64,000 nucleotides of DNA, from positions 859,198-923,197 of the forward strand of contig DCRZ01000002.1 of assembly GCA_002325375.1 (NCBI GenBank), read 5' to 3'. Position 1 is the first letter of the stretch, and every line of letters starts with the position of its first letter. Both the position numbers and the translations under genes were made by a program. Positions 26,500-34,651 of the stretch are shown in pieces. The notes below the pieces were generated by a model that was not told the DNA's origin, searched no databases, and saw only the letters and a program-made list of their open reading frames with translations. The DNA comes from Rhodospirillaceae bacterium UBA1479 (GTDB taxonomy: Bacteria; Pseudomonadota; Alphaproteobacteria; Rhodospirillales; Casp-alpha2).

Positions 26500-27054
26500 A
26501 TGAGCCTTGAAACGAGTTGGGAAAGCGTCCCGGCATCCGCCGGTCATAAAGCATCGATGAGCGACGGATACGACTTCAGCGCATTACGGATTTTGGTGGT
26601 GGACGACAGCTTCCACATGCGGGAGCTTGTGCGCACCTTCCTTGAAGGATTCGGAATCAAGGAAGTCACGGTGTCGTCGGATGCCGAAGAAGCCTATGAC
26701 CTTGTGGTCAACCTGGACCCGGACCTGATCATCACCGATTGGAACATGGCGCCCGTGTCGGGGTTGGAGTTCGTTGAACGCATCCGCAAGGGCGCCAACG
26801 TGCCCAACCGGTTCGTGCCGATCATCATGCTGACCGGTTACACGGAAATGAAGCGGGTCGAGGAAGCGCGCGACGCCGGCATCAATTCCTTTCTGGCCAA
26901 GCCGATCTCGGCAGCGTCACTGTACAAGCGTTTGGTCACTTCGGTGCAGGACAAGCGCCAGTACGTGGAATCCACGGGTGGGTATTTCGGCCCGGATCGT
27001 CGGTCGACCAAGCGGCGCGAATTTCGCGGTAAAGAACGACGCGGCGGGGCATAA
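26500..27054 (+). CDS. Single-domain response regulator with basic GPDRR tail
   Basis: A CheY-like receiver of 184 residues: acidic pair Asp35/Asp36 (ILVVDDSFHM), phospho-acceptor Asp80 (ITDWNM), Thr in IIMLTGYTE and Lys in FLAKPISA. After the receiver comes a short tail, GGYFGPDRRSTKRREFRGKE, then RRGGA, very basic and without a recognisable output domain. Nine bases later starts an Hpt-like protein, so the pair may act as a phosphorelay. The response regulator at 54.9 kb has the same kind of tail. The chosen start carries a 20-residue lead; an internal ATG (residue 20, MSDGYDFSALR) is possible. Confidence 0.88.
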   Translation: MSLETSWESVPASAGHKASMSDGYDFSALRILVVDDSFHMRELVRTFLEGFGIKEVTVSSDAEEAYDLVVNLDPDLIITDWNMAPVSGLEFVERIRKGANVPNRFVPIIMLTGYTEMKRVEEARDAGINSFLAKPISAASLYKRLVTSVQDKRQYVESTGGYFGPDRRSTKRREFRGKERRGGA

Positions 27055-27062
27055 GCACAATC

Positions 27063-27548
27063 ATGGCAGAAACCCGCTTCCTGAAGCCGCAGAAGCATAT
27101 CAGCCAGAAGGTTCGTCCCGGTGGGCCGTCCATGGAACAGGCGATCCTGCAGGCGGTGAATGCCGCCGACGACCTGATCGGGCAATATCAGGGCTGGGCG
27201 GTCGATGACCTGGAAAAACTCTGGCAGTCCTTTGTCGAGACCTCGCGGTCCGGGCGGGCTGACCCGGTGAGGCTCAAGCAACTTTACGACATGACGCACG
27301 AGGCCCGCGGGCAGGGCGGCAGCTTCGGCTTTCCTCTGATTTCCGTGGTCGGTGATTCGATGTGCAAGTATCTGGAAGGGCGGCCACGCCTGAAGGCCCG
27401 CGATCTCGACGTCATTCGCGTTCACATCATGGCCATGAAGGCCGTGTTCCGGCAGGGCCTGAAAGGCCATCAGGGTGCACTGAGCAAGGAACTGCACGAA
27501 CTTCTCGGCATGTTCCGCGCCAAGGTCGCGCAACAGCAGGCCGGCTGA
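27063..27548 (+). CDS. Hpt-like helical protein, partner of the preceding response regulator
   Basis: A 161-residue, mostly helical protein. The segment MTHEARGQGGSFGFPLIS around His79 resembles the phospho-histidine helix of Hpt domains (H-x-x-K/R-G-...-G-F/L), though the usual Lys position is taken by Arg/Gly. No catalytic domain is present. The nine-base spacing to the receiver gene strongly suggests the two work together, His79 being a candidate phosphate donor or acceptor. I recognise the type from alphaproteobacteria but know no named function. Confidence 0.6.
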   Translation: MAETRFLKPQKHISQKVRPGGPSMEQAILQAVNAADDLIGQYQGWAVDDLEKLWQSFVETSRSGRADPVRLKQLYDMTHEARGQGGSFGFPLISVVGDSMCKYLEGRPRLKARDLDVIRVHIMAMKAVFRQGLKGHQGALSKELHELLGMFRAKVAQQQAG

Positions 27549-27582
27549 CGCCGGCCCACCGTCGCATCCTCAAGAGTATTCC

Positions 27583-27864
27583 TTAGAATTCAGCCCGTTC
27601 GAGAAACCCGGTCTGCGCCAGATGGGCGTCGAAGATCAGGTAGTCGCGCACCTTGTAGCGGCGCGCCAGTTCCCGTTCGGCTGCCTTGAAGGGATTTTCG
27701 CCCCGCCGCGCGGCGAATCTCCGCGTCATGCGACGACCGAGCGCCTGGTTTTTCAGAACGGGATAGTAGGTAACCTCGACCGTTTCCCGGTCGGGCTGGT
27801 CGATGTCGGTATCGAAGCCGGTGTCCGGCTGCGGGAGGGCTTGGGCTTGGTGGTGGGCGTTCAT
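27583..27864 (-). CDS. Small hypothetical protein with an SOS-type box upstream
   Basis: A 93-residue protein starting MNAHHQAQALPQPDTGFD at 27864 (a longer upstream start at 27888 is possible but less likely). The C-terminal two thirds are basic (NQALGRRMTRRFAARRGENP) and end in KVRDYLIFDAHLAQTGFLER. No domain is recognised. The gene is convergent with the Hpt-like gene. A GTTC-N7-GTTC sequence lies 28 bases before the start, so LexA control is likely and a DNA-damage-related role possible. Confidence 0.65.
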   Translation of the reverse strand: MNAHHQAQALPQPDTGFDTDIDQPDRETVEVTYYPVLKNQALGRRMTRRFAARRGENPFKAAERELARRYKVRDYLIFDAHLAQTGFLERAEF

Positions 27865-27891
27865 GGCAAACTCCAATCTGACTCCCAAAAT

Positions 27892-27906
27892 GTTCTTATT
27901 TTGTTC
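27892..27906 (-). promoter_or_regulatory. Putative LexA (SOS) box
   Basis: GTTCTTATTTTGTTC: two GTTC direct repeats with exactly seven bases between, the alphaproteobacterial LexA recognition pattern. It lies in an AT-rich stretch just upstream of the 93-residue gene. Confidence 0.6.
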
Positions 27907-28153
27907 TCATGTCAAGAGCCTGTGGATAACTACGCCTGCGGGGCCTCATATTCAATAGGCCTTAAGTATGTATATCCTCTGTATAGGGTGTATGTGGCCT
28001 AATTATGACCATTAGCCACCATATGTTGTGTTTATGCGCTGAAAGGGTATGTGGGCTGCCAAATTCGCATGACGAACAGGCGTGGCGCCGGGGCCGACGG
28101 GGGCCGACGCGGTCCGTTTCGGCCGCCGGAACGGACGGATTCGCAAGGTTCCG
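27907..28153. other. AT-rich intergenic region with one perfect DnaA box
   Basis: The stretch is clearly richer in A/T than its surroundings, with TATGTATATCC and CACCATATGTTGTG-like runs. TGTGGATAA at 27921-27929 is the exact complement of the consensus DnaA box TTATCCACA. I see no second good box and no replication gene beside it, so it is more likely a promoter or a DnaA-titrating site than an origin. It contains no gene I can support. Confidence 0.4.
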
Positions 28154-28735
28154 TTAGCGCGATGGGGTGCTGCGGGCGGCGTGGGCCAAGCGGTCGACCG
28201 CTTCCGGGTGGGGGTCGTAGGCGCCGGTCCGGATGTAATGCTCGATGGTCGGGCACATGCGTGTGGCGAAGACGTCCTGCGGCATGCTGTCGTGGGCTTG
28301 GCGGGCGTTGTTCCGGCCGGGCGTCAGCAGATCGAGGATCCGCGTCGCGTCGGTGATGATGGTGGCGTGGCGCGCCTGCCAGCGTACGATGCCGCGACGC
28401 ATGTCGGCGGCGCAATCGCGCTTTGCGCGGGTCAGCACGCTGTCGTAGCTGTCGATCATCGCCGCGTAGACGAAGGCCTTTTGCGTGTCGGTCAGGCGAA
28501 TGGTGTCGGGCACGCGGCCGTCCGGCATCAGGGTCAGCTTGGCCGGAATGCCGCGCCGGGTGAACGCGGCCGGGTTCCAGTCGTAGGCCCCGTCAGGGGC
28601 GGTTTCCGGCTCATCCATGGCGGGGGCTGCGGCTTGCGGGGCGACGGAGGGATGGTCGACGATGATGCCGAGGAGCACCCGCAGGACGCCGAGAAACAGG
28701 ATGCCTAATATTAAGAACCGTTCAATTGGTGTCAT
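28154..28735 (-). CDS. Hypothetical membrane-anchored protein
   Basis: A 193-residue protein with one N-terminal hydrophobic segment (residues 7-26, FLILGILFLGVLRVLLGIIV), then a Pro/Ala-rich linker and a soluble helical domain with two cysteines (RDCAADMRR, TRMCPTIEHY). The segment IRLTDTQKAFVYAAMIDSYD is a clear amphipathic helix. I recognise no family. It lies 59 bases after the transglutaminase-like gene on the same strand and may be cotranscribed with it. Confidence 0.65.
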   Translation of the reverse strand: MTPIERFLILGILFLGVLRVLLGIIVDHPSVAPQAAAPAMDEPETAPDGAYDWNPAAFTRRGIPAKLTLMPDGRVPDTIRLTDTQKAFVYAAMIDSYDSVLTRAKRDCAADMRRGIVRWQARHATIITDATRILDLLTPGRNNARQAHDSMPQDVFATRMCPTIEHYIRTGAYDPHPEAVDRLAHAARSTPSR

Positions 28736-28794
28736 TCAACGACTTTAGGGAAATTGGTCGGAAATGGCGATGGTGTGGCACGCGAAATCGCAGA

Positions 28795-30099
28795 TTATCG
28801 GCGTAGAACGCGGACGAGCACCATGCCGATGCTGACAAGCGCGGTCAGGATGGTTGCCCAGCGCAGCCAATGGAACGTGTAGCCGCGTTGCAGTCCGATA
28901 TAGAGCGTTGGTTCCAGCAGATAGCGCCGAAGGCGATATGTCAGTTTTGTCGCGAACGGCGGGTTTATTTGATGAACGAACCGGTCATGCGCCCCCCAAT
29001 ATTGCAGGATTGCATTGCGTGTGAATACGCCGGCCAAGCTATGGCGTATGTCGGCGGAAAGGGGCGCGCGGGCTTCTCCGGATGCGGCAATACGGGTCGG
29101 CCATTTCGCCGCCGTATCCGATAGGGCGCCGCTGGAAATCAGGAACAGCATGTCGGCGGCGTTCAGCACGCCGCCGTCAGGCCCGGTCAGATAGTCGATA
29201 TTGTGGCTTAGGTCCGAATAGGCCCAACGGCCCTGTTCGGCGACGAAGCTTTCCGTGAACGCATGACTGCTCATAAGGACACCGTCGATGGTCCGGCCAG
29301 ACCACACCAATCGTGTCGGGACACCGGCTACGTTCAACAGAAATGCTTTCATCAAGGCGCGTTGGCGGCAGAACAGGGGAATTCCTTTCCCCTCGGCCAC
29401 ATTCAGAACCTGCATCGGCGACATGGTGTCCAGATCGGCGGGAGGCTGACCTGATTTTATGCGCGCAGTTAAGCCGACCGAGACGGCGGTGATTTTCTCA
29501 CGCGATGTCATGTCCGGCGTGATGCCAATGCGTTTGAGGAACTGTTGGGCCTGTGCCGTGTCGGCGGCGGGATAATCCTCAAGCGGCGGGATCCAGCGTG
29601 TGAAATCGGGGCCGGCCTGTTGTGCGACCTCCAGAGGCGCGCGATACAGATTGATCAAATCCGGGTGTGGCGCATCTGTCGGTGCATCGGCCTGCGGCGT
29701 AAAGGCGATATCGAATTCCAGGGGACGCGGAATGATCAAACCGGGGCAATCCTGGGGATCAACCCGATATATGTGGCGGCCCGGCACGAGGGTGATGACG
29801 GGAACCGGACTGTCGATGGTTTGCGGTGTGCCGTCGCCGCGCACAACCCGCCAGCGCCCGCACATGCCGGCGTTGGTCAGAAGGACGGTCAGGCGATTGC
29901 CGTTTTTGTCGAAACCGGAAATGCGGGCCCCTGCAGAGGGGGGCGGGGCGTAAATCTCGCCAAGGGTCGCAGGCTGATATTCAAGCCACAAGAGATCGCC
30001 GCGAAAGACGAAGACGGCGATTGCGGCGGCACCGCTTATGCAAGCGGAAAGAAACCAGAACGGTGCGGCGGCGTAGGCCTTTCTGATGGGCGTTGGCAA
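28795..30099 (-). CDS. Transglutaminase-like protein with two membrane anchors
   Basis: A 434-residue protein with an N-terminal membrane helix (residues 12-33) and a C-terminal one (about 408-430), and between them a transglutaminase-like core. The candidate triad is Cys244 (LFCRQRALMKAF), His279 (SSHAFTESF) and Asp296 (WAYSDLSHN), in the right order and spacing for the papain-like family; it might act as a protease or amidase rather than a crosslinker. The start given is a TTG; no better one is apparent. It follows guaA at 37 bases on the same strand. The substrate is unknown. Confidence 0.7.
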   Translation of the reverse strand: MPTPIRKAYAAAPFWFLSACISGAAAIAVFVFRGDLLWLEYQPATLGEIYAPPPSAGARISGFDKNGNRLTVLLTNAGMCGRWRVVRGDGTPQTIDSPVPVITLVPGRHIYRVDPQDCPGLIIPRPLEFDIAFTPQADAPTDAPHPDLINLYRAPLEVAQQAGPDFTRWIPPLEDYPAADTAQAQQFLKRIGITPDMTSREKITAVSVGLTARIKSGQPPADLDTMSPMQVLNVAEGKGIPLFCRQRALMKAFLLNVAGVPTRLVWSGRTIDGVLMSSHAFTESFVAEQGRWAYSDLSHNIDYLTGPDGGVLNAADMLFLISSGALSDTAAKWPTRIAASGEARAPLSADIRHSLAGVFTRNAILQYWGAHDRFVHQINPPFATKLTYRLRRYLLEPTLYIGLQRGYTFHWLRWATILTALVSIGMVLVRVLRR

Positions 30100-30136
30100 G
30101 ACTGTTCGCTCCGGTTGGCGGGCCGGTCGCGCTCGG

Positions 30137-31729
30137 CTATTCCCACTCGATCGTGCCGGGCGGCTTCGACGTCACGTCGTAGACGACGCGGTTGATGCCC
30201 TTGACCTCGTTGATGATGCGGTTGGCCGTGCGGCCCAGGAATTCGTGGTCGAAGGGGTAGTAGTCCGCGGTCATGCCGTCGGTCGAGGTCACGGCGCGCA
30301 GGGCGCAGACGAAATCATAGGTCCGGGCATCGCCCATCACGCCCACGGTCTGCACCGGCAGCAGCACGGCGAAGGCCTGCCAGATGGTGTCGTACAGCCC
30401 GGCGTTGCGGATTTCTTCCAGATAGATCACATCGGCCTTGCGCAGGATGTCGAGCTTGTCGCGCGAGATCGCGCCCGGAATGCGGATCGCCAGGCCCGGC
30501 CCTGGGAAGGGATGGCGTCCGACGAAGGTTTCCGGCAGGCCCAATTCGCGGCCCAGGGCCCGGACTTCGTCCTTGAACAGTTCGCGCAAGGGCTCCACCA
30601 GGGCCATGTCCATGCGTTCCGGCAGGCCGCCCACGTTGTGGTGGGATTTGATGGTGACGCTGGGCCCGCCCGTGAACGACACGCTTTCGATGACGTCGGG
30701 ATAGAGCGTGCCCTGGGCCAGGAACTTGGCGCCGCCGACGTTCTTGGCCTCTTCCTCGAACACGTCGATGAACAATTTGCCGATGGTCTTGCGCTTGACC
30801 TCGGGGTCGGTCACGCCGTCCAGTTCGCCCAGGAACAGGTCCGAGGCATCGCGGTGGACGAGGGGGATGTTGTAGGTATCGCGGAACAGGGAGACGACCT
30901 GATCGGCCTCGCCCTCGCGCATCAGGCCGTGGTCGACGAACACGCAGGTCAGCTGATCGCCGATCGCTTCGTGCAGCAGCACGGCGACGACCGACGAATC
31001 GACCCCGCCCGACAGCCCGCAGATCACCCGGCCGTCGCCGACCTGGTCGCGGACCTTCTGGATCGCTTCGTCCTTGAAGGCGGCCATGGTCCAGTCGCCG
31101 GCGCAGCCCGCGATGTTGTGCACGAAATTTGCCAGCAGCCTGGCCCCGTCGGGGGTGTGCACGACTTCGGGGTGGAACTGCACGCCGAACATGCGCCCGC
31201 TGTCGTGGGCGATGGCGGCGAAGGGCGAGCCGTCGGACACGGCCACGGGGCGGAAGCCTTCGGGCGCGCGGATGATCTTGTCGCCGTGGCTCATCCACAC
31301 CTGATGCTTTTCGCCCTTGGCCCACACGCCCGCGAACAGGGGGCAATCCTCGGTCACCTGGATGAAGGCGCGGCCGAATTCCCGGTGGTTGGAGGCTTCG
31401 ACCTCGCCGCCGGTCTGGGCGACCATGGTCTGTTCGCCGTAACAGATGCCGAGCACGGGCAGGCTGCCCACGGCCGACGCCGTATCGAACAAGGCCTGGG
31501 GGGCGCGGGGCGTGGTCTGCTCATGGACGGAGGCCGGTCCGCCCGACAGAATCACGCCCTTGGGGCCGAACGCCTGGATGAAGGCTTCGTCGACGGCATT
31601 GAAGGGGTGAATTTCGCAGTAAACGCCCGATTCCCGGACCCGGCGCGCGATCAATTGCGTCACCTGGGAGCCGAAATCGACGATCAGGATTTTTTCCGCG
31701 TGAAGATCGCTGTGTGATGCCTGAGACAT
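30137..31729 (-). CDS. guaA: GMP synthase (glutamine-hydrolysing)
   Basis: Converts XMP to GMP with glutamine and ATP, the last step of guanine nucleotide synthesis. The 530-residue protein has an N-terminal class I glutaminase (catalytic Cys in VLGICYGEQTM, His in GVQFHPEVVHT), a PP-loop ATP pyrophosphatase (CGLSGGVDSSVVAVLLHE) and the C-terminal dimerisation domain ending INRVVYDVTSKPPGTIEWE. All are complete. The preceding step, guaB, is at 51.2 kb, so the two are not in one operon here. Confidence 0.98.
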   Translation of the reverse strand: MSQASHSDLHAEKILIVDFGSQVTQLIARRVRESGVYCEIHPFNAVDEAFIQAFGPKGVILSGGPASVHEQTTPRAPQALFDTASAVGSLPVLGICYGEQTMVAQTGGEVEASNHREFGRAFIQVTEDCPLFAGVWAKGEKHQVWMSHGDKIIRAPEGFRPVAVSDGSPFAAIAHDSGRMFGVQFHPEVVHTPDGARLLANFVHNIAGCAGDWTMAAFKDEAIQKVRDQVGDGRVICGLSGGVDSSVVAVLLHEAIGDQLTCVFVDHGLMREGEADQVVSLFRDTYNIPLVHRDASDLFLGELDGVTDPEVKRKTIGKLFIDVFEEEAKNVGGAKFLAQGTLYPDVIESVSFTGGPSVTIKSHHNVGGLPERMDMALVEPLRELFKDEVRALGRELGLPETFVGRHPFPGPGLAIRIPGAISRDKLDILRKADVIYLEEIRNAGLYDTIWQAFAVLLPVQTVGVMGDARTYDFVCALRAVTSTDGMTADYYPFDHEFLGRTANRIINEVKGINRVVYDVTSKPPGTIEWE

Positions 31730-31816
31730 GGGGTGCTTCTATCGCGAACCCATCCGTGAGTCACGCCCGGAGATGTCCTGATACATCGGAAAAATGCGGT
31801 TGCGGAAGGCGCCGGG

Positions 31817-32293
31817 CTACATCCGCGCCAAGCGGGCGCAGTTGACCGGGCGTTCGCCCACGCCCTGGTCGCCTGCGGCCATGAACACACGGTCGACAAC
31901 ATGGCGGCCGAGGGCGCTGTTGACGCGGTCGGCCAGCTTCCTGTCCAGGCCCGAAGCGGCGATGTTCGGCCAGGAGAACGGCCCCCGCACATTGGTCTGC
32001 ATGAAGGATTTGACTTCCATCTGGATGCGCGCGAGGTCACGGCAGAACTCGGTCCCCGCCTGCTTGTCGGTCACCCGGAAGGCGATGGAAATGGGCACCA
32101 GGGCCGACGATCCGCCCTGGTAATCGACCCGCGCCAAATAGGGCGAGACCTGCATGTCATAGATCTGGCCGACGCGCGCCGCCGATTGCGCGCCGACGCC
32201 GTCGATCGAGCCGCCCGGACCGAGTATCCAAACGGCGGCGACGGCCGCCGTCATCGTGGTGCCAAGCGCGGCCCCTGCAACATAGAGGTTCAC
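31817..32293 (-). CDS. Hypothetical membrane-anchored protein
   Basis: A 158-residue protein with one N-terminal hydrophobic segment (about residues 5-26) and a soluble remainder. SALVPISIAFRVTDKQAG followed by a long amphipathic helix vaguely recalls FliL-like periplasmic domains, but the similarity is too weak to name. Its two cysteines (EFCRDLAR, VNCARLARM) could pair. It lies 87 bases before guaA on the same strand. I can give no function. Confidence 0.6.
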   Translation of the reverse strand: MNLYVAGAALGTTMTAAVAAVWILGPGGSIDGVGAQSAARVGQIYDMQVSPYLARVDYQGGSSALVPISIAFRVTDKQAGTEFCRDLARIQMEVKSFMQTNVRGPFSWPNIAASGLDRKLADRVNSALGRHVVDRVFMAAGDQGVGERPVNCARLARM

Positions 32294-32551
32294 CGTTGCT
32301 CCCCTTTATCCACCTTCCTCCCCACGCATCCACCTAGCATCCAACAGGGGAGGTTATGGTTAATATTATCACCCTATCATATGGTTCGTTGTTCACTTTT
32401 TCCAGGGTCAGCCGCTCAGTGATGTAAATTATTGAATTCGTGCCCATATATCTTGTGCCGAGCAGCGCGGCAGGGGCGTTCGGCGTTAACGGAATCGATA
32501 CGGGATCCGGGGAAAATGGCCGCAATCGGGCCAGGGACAGGCAACGGACAC

Positions 32552-33487
32552 ATGGACATGACGGCATTAAGATACGCATCCTGTTCGCTGGCGGCCGCCG
32601 TCCTGGCGGCGGTTCTGTCGGCCGGCTCCGCCGCCGCGCAAACACCGCCGGGTGCCGCTTCGGAAGCGCCGCCGCCCGCCGCCAAGGCGCGGATCACCAA
32701 ACGGGACTGCCGCCGCGTGCTCCGCCATCAGCCGAGCGGCGACGTCGCCTACAAGCCCGGCGTCGACGCGCGCGGCAAGGCCGTGGCCCCGGCCGACCTG
32801 TCGGGCGGCTTCAAGATGGTTCTGCCGGACGTGTTCGAATTCAACGTGACCAAGGATCTGACCGCCTACCTGGGCGGGGCGGAGGATCAATTGGCCGCCG
32901 ACAAGGCCGCCGCCTTGGCCGCCGAAAAATCGGCCGCCGCGACGGATGCCGCCGTGTCGTCGGCCACACAATCCCTGACCGCCGCCCAGACCACCTATGA
33001 CAATGCGGCGGCCGCCGCCGAGGCCGCCACGACCGCCGCCGCCGCGGCCCCCAATGACGCCGACCTGGCCGCCGCCGCCGCCACGGCCAGCGCCGCCGCC
33101 GAGACGGCGCAGACGGGGCTGGCCGCCACACAGTCCTATTACACGGCAACCCAGAACGCGGCGTCGGCCAACGATGTGTCGGCGGCCCTGTCGGGCGCCA
33201 ACGCGGCGCTCAGCGCGGCCGAAAGTGCGGGTTATGTCTCCGGCGCCGATGATCAGACCGCCGCCACCGCCGCCGCGACGGCGGCCTCGGCCTCGACCGC
33301 CGCCGATGCGGCGGCGCTTTCGGCGCGCGAGACCGTGGCCAAAAGTGCGGGGATGGAGCTGAATGTCGGCACCGTGCGCTTCAACATCAACACCGGGGCC
33401 ATGACCTTCAACGGCCAGCCCTTGAACGACGCCGCCATGGGCGAGATGGCCGTGATCTGCCAGGACATCCTGTCCGGCGGGAAATAA
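32552..33487 (+). CDS. Exported Ala-rich coiled-coil protein
   Basis: A 311-residue protein with a signal peptide (SLAAAVLAAVLSAGSAAAQ, cleavage probably after the Ala-Ala-Gln region). A small conserved-looking domain follows (KRDCRRVLRHQPSGDVAY, then DVFEFNVTKDLTAYLGG). The middle (about residues 85-260) is almost pure Ala with Asp, Thr, Ser and Gln, a likely long helix. A C-terminal domain (LNVGTVRFNINTGAMTFNGQ, then VICQDIL) carries the second cysteine, which could bond with the first. An alternative start, ATG 32516, has a better ribosome site. No family is recognised; a periplasmic spacer or surface protein is plausible. Confidence 0.6.
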   Translation: MDMTALRYASCSLAAAVLAAVLSAGSAAAQTPPGAASEAPPPAAKARITKRDCRRVLRHQPSGDVAYKPGVDARGKAVAPADLSGGFKMVLPDVFEFNVTKDLTAYLGGAEDQLAADKAAALAAEKSAAATDAAVSSATQSLTAAQTTYDNAAAAAEAATTAAAAAPNDADLAAAAATASAAAETAQTGLAATQSYYTATQNAASANDVSAALSGANAALSAAESAGYVSGADDQTAATAAATAASASTAADAAALSARETVAKSAGMELNVGTVRFNINTGAMTFNGQPLNDAAMGEMAVICQDILSGGK

Positions 33488-33531
33488 AGGACATCCTGTC
33501 CGGCAAATAGGTTCGGGCGGCGGCCCTCAGC

Positions 33532-33879
33532 CTAGTAACACTGCTTGCGCGCCTCGCGGCATTGGGTCTGGCAGGCCTTGTCGGACCCGCAGGCCTTGCG
33601 GCACTGCTTGAACAGGGTGCCGCAGTCCTTCTGCCCCTGGCCCATGCCCGATCCCGAATTCCCCGTAACGCCGCATTGCATGGTGCAGGACGCCTTGGCG
33701 TCCGCGCCGTTCTGTTCGATGCAGTTGCTGAAACAGACATGGCCCGCGTTCTGGCCCAGCTGCTCGCCGTGGAAGTGCAGCTTGCCCGTGTCATGGGCGC
33801 TGACGGCGGCGGGCAGGGCAAGGATCAGGGCGGCGATGGCCAGGCCAGCGAAGATAAGGCCAGCGAACAGGCGTTTCAT
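33532..33879 (-). CDS. Small exported Cys-rich protein
   Basis: A 115-residue protein starting at 33879 after GGAG, with a signal peptide (FAGLIFAGLAIAALILALPA, then AVSAHD). The mature part has about ten cysteines in pairs (CFSNC, CTMQC, CGTLFKQCRKAC, CQTQC) and ends KQCY, suggesting a disulfide-bonded or metal-binding periplasmic protein. I know of no family. It is convergent with the Ala-rich exported protein, their stops 44 bases apart. Confidence 0.65.
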   Translation of the reverse strand: MKRLFAGLIFAGLAIAALILALPAAVSAHDTGKLHFHGEQLGQNAGHVCFSNCIEQNGADAKASCTMQCGVTGNSGSGMGQGQKDCGTLFKQCRKACGSDKACQTQCREARKQCY

Positions 33880-33993
33880 GGGGTGGCTCCCGTCATTCAA
33901 TGTCATCAATGCCCCCATGGTAGCGCGGCCGGGCGCAGGCGGAAACCGGGCAGGGGTGTAGGCCACGAGAGGGGTTCCGTCCGGCCCGCCGGG

Positions 33994-34005
33994 ATTGTAT
34001 ACAAT
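33994..34005 (+). promoter_or_regulatory. ATTGTATACAAT palindrome, putative GntR-family operator
   Basis: A perfect 12-base palindrome 67 bases before the ThDP enzyme start. The core TTGTATACAA is a known kind of site for FadR/VanR-type GntR regulators, and the same ten bases stand before the TauD-family gene (46568-46577). Confidence 0.55.
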
Positions 34006-34071
34006 GATGATGAAAGGGCGGCCAAAACGCCCGCAACCGGCCTAAGCCGGACTAGGGAGGAAATACCAAAG

Positions 34072-34593
34072 ATGTCCAAGCATCCCCACGACGAGTGGTC
34101 GCAGGTTCTGTTCCGTCAGTTCAAGGACGCGGGCGTGGACCTGTTCACCTATATCCCCGACGCCGGCAACGCGCGCCTGGCCGAACTGGCCGAGGAAGAC
34201 AACGAAACCCGGCTGGTCCTTTTGACCACCGAGGAAGAGGGCGTCGCCATGGCAGCGGGCGCCGATCTGGTCGGCAAGAAGTCGGTCCTGATGATGCAGT
34301 CGTCGGGTGTCGGCAACTGCCCCAACTACCTCAGCTTTTCCAAGGGCGGCAATTTCCCCTGCTTGATGATGGTCTCCATGCGCGGCGACTATGGGGAGCA
34401 GAACCCCTGGCAGTACCCCATGGGACAGGCCGTGGATAAAATCCTCGAAGCCATGGGCGTCATGGTGTTTCGCGTCGACCGCCGCGACGAGCTTGAGGCC
34501 GCCAGCCAGGCCGCCATCAACGCCGCCTTCCGCAACAACCAGGGCGCCGCCCTGATCCTGACCCAGAAGTTCCTGGGCGCGAAGGCGTTTTAG
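34072..34593 (+). CDS. ThDP-binding enzyme, alpha subunit (sulfopyruvate/phosphonopyruvate decarboxylase-like)
   Basis: The pyrimidine-binding half of a split thiamine-diphosphate decarboxylase, 173 residues from ATG 34072 after TAGGGAGGAAA. The catalytic Glu that activates ThDP is in LLTTEEEGVAMAAGADL, and QSSGVGNCPNYLS and QNPWQYPMGQ are in the style of ComD and of the alpha half of phosphonopyruvate decarboxylase. The partner domain is the gene at 34798. The true 2-oxoacid substrate is unknown: there is no sulfolactate, phosphonate or coenzyme M gene beside it. Between the two subunits lie 204 bases with two palindromic elements. Confidence 0.82.
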   Translation: MSKHPHDEWSQVLFRQFKDAGVDLFTYIPDAGNARLAELAEEDNETRLVLLTTEEEGVAMAAGADLVGKKSVLMMQSSGVGNCPNYLSFSKGGNFPCLMMVSMRGDYGEQNPWQYPMGQAVDKILEAMGVMVFRVDRRDELEAASQAAINAAFRNNQGAALILTQKFLGAKAF

Positions 34594-34594
34594 A

Positions 34595-34639
34595 CGCAAA
34601 TCCCGAGGGCGCCCGCAGGGCGGCCGACGACGATTTGCG
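34595..34639. repeat. Dispersed palindromic element, copy 2
   Basis: A 45-base element with the same CGCAAATC / GATTTGCG arms and CCCGAG, CGACGAC inner blocks as 19547-19588. It starts two bases after the stop of the alpha-subunit gene and lies inside the transcript of the two ThDP subunits. Confidence 0.8.
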
Positions 34640-34651
34640 CGGATAAAGGCA

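Noticed and set aside
27907..28060. The AT-rich gap with a DnaA box as a replication origin.
   Set aside because: Only one good DnaA box, and no dnaA, parAB, gidA, hemE or similar origin-linked gene beside it.
31817..32293. FliL-like flagellar protein.
   Set aside because: Only a vague strand-helix resemblance, and no flagellar gene is nearby.
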